Shown here in pieces: positions 63,877-64,000 of a stretch of 64,000 nucleotides of DNA (position 1 is the first letter of the stretch; each line of letters starts with the position of its first letter). The stretch covers positions 434,001-498,000 of the forward strand of contig NZ_CP017768.1 in NCBI RefSeq assembly GCF_002813695.1, read 5' to 3'. A program made the translations under genes and the position numbers. The notes below the pieces were generated by a model. The model did not search any database. It was not told the origin of the DNA and was given only the letters and a program-made list of their open reading frames with translations. The DNA is from Methanobacterium subterraneum. Lineage in GTDB: Archaea; Methanobacteriota; Methanobacteria; Methanobacteriales; Methanobacteriaceae.

Positions 63877-64000
63877 CTAGATTTTGTGAACAGTTTCCAT
63901 CACACTTATCGGTTTGTTCCCACTGTTACTGAAAAGCTTTTGTTCAGTCTTTAATTTCACGGTGTCACCATCTACTGCACCATAACCATTTTCCACTACG
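63877..64000 (-). CDS. C-terminal part of an unrecognised protein (cut by the window edge)
   Basis: On the minus strand an open frame enters from the right edge and ends with a TAG at 63877. The visible 40 residues begin VVENGYGAVDGDTVKLK and end PISVMETVHKI. No family can be named from this short part; the VENGYGAVDGDTVKL stretch has the look of a beta-barrel domain, as found at the end of molybdopterin-cofactor oxidoreductases. It lies upstream of the phosphopantoate ligase gene on the same strand, 143 nt apart. Confidence 0.6.
   Translation of the reverse strand, partial: VVENGYGAVDGDTVKLKTEQKLFSNSGNKPISVMETVHKI

Overview
The window looks like a chromosome segment of a hydrogenotrophic methanogen of the order Methanobacteriales, most likely a Methanobacterium species. 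The DNA is AT-rich and the genes carry strong GGAGG/GGTGA ribosome binding sites. It encodes archaeal markers: a tetraether-synthase type radical SAM enzyme, 4-phosphopantoate-beta-alanine ligase, UPF0200/UPF0201, a diphthamide-synthesis PP-loop ATPase, a DUF2121 (connectase) protein, class III prepilins and the archaeal form of PheS. The family-level taxonomy is inferred from gene content only; there is no rRNA in the window.

Layout. 1-3526: right-hand end of a large CRISPR array (53 spacers visible, no cas genes, leader outside to the left). 3.7-7.6 kb: TetR regulator, remnant of a radical SAM/SPASM gene, B12-binding radical SAM protein and a Tes-like radical SAM protein, read here as a membrane-lipid modification locus. 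7.7-16 kb: zinc-ribbon membrane proteins, a HisG-like enzyme, an alpha/beta hydrolase, a four-gene VOC/SRPBCC operon and a glutamine-synthetase-family enzyme. 16-25 kb: Lhr-type helicase with a metallophosphoesterase, a molybdopterin oxidoreductase with a tiny His-bearing membrane partner, pheS, a CitG-like gene and hemB. 25-36 kb: a giant PAS/GAF sensor kinase, an EndoIII-like glycosylase, two GNATs, aroC, an unlisted Cys-rich small ORF, tRNA-Thr(CGT) and an MBL hydrolase. Three genes here (kinase, aroC, MBL hydrolase) are broken by single-base homopolymer indels, two of them at identical G5 runs that should be G6. 36-42 kb: a DUF2121 connectase homologue and a cluster of two-component proteins. 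42-50 kb: uvrA, uvrB, a DUF169 gene and uvrC, with a palindrome over the predicted start site of the DUF169 gene. 50-52 kb: a response regulator with a Cys-rich methanogen output domain, followed by a KaiC-like ATPase. 54-61 kb: a cluster of prepilin-like and large secreted Asn/Thr/Ser-rich proteins, probably a surface appendage or adhesin. 61-64 kb: diphthamide synthesis, UPF0201, UPF0200, coenzyme A biosynthesis and one gene cut by the right edge.

The most striking direct observations are: (1) two CRISPR spacers 2.6 kb apart that are synonymous versions of one protein-coding site (same 12-residue peptide, four silent changes, same boundaries); (2) the Tes-like/B12 radical SAM locus with a decayed third radical SAM gene; (3) the prepilin/adhesin cluster; (4) recurrent homopolymer frameshifts; (5) several short tandem repeats and a palindrome in promoter or gene-end positions.
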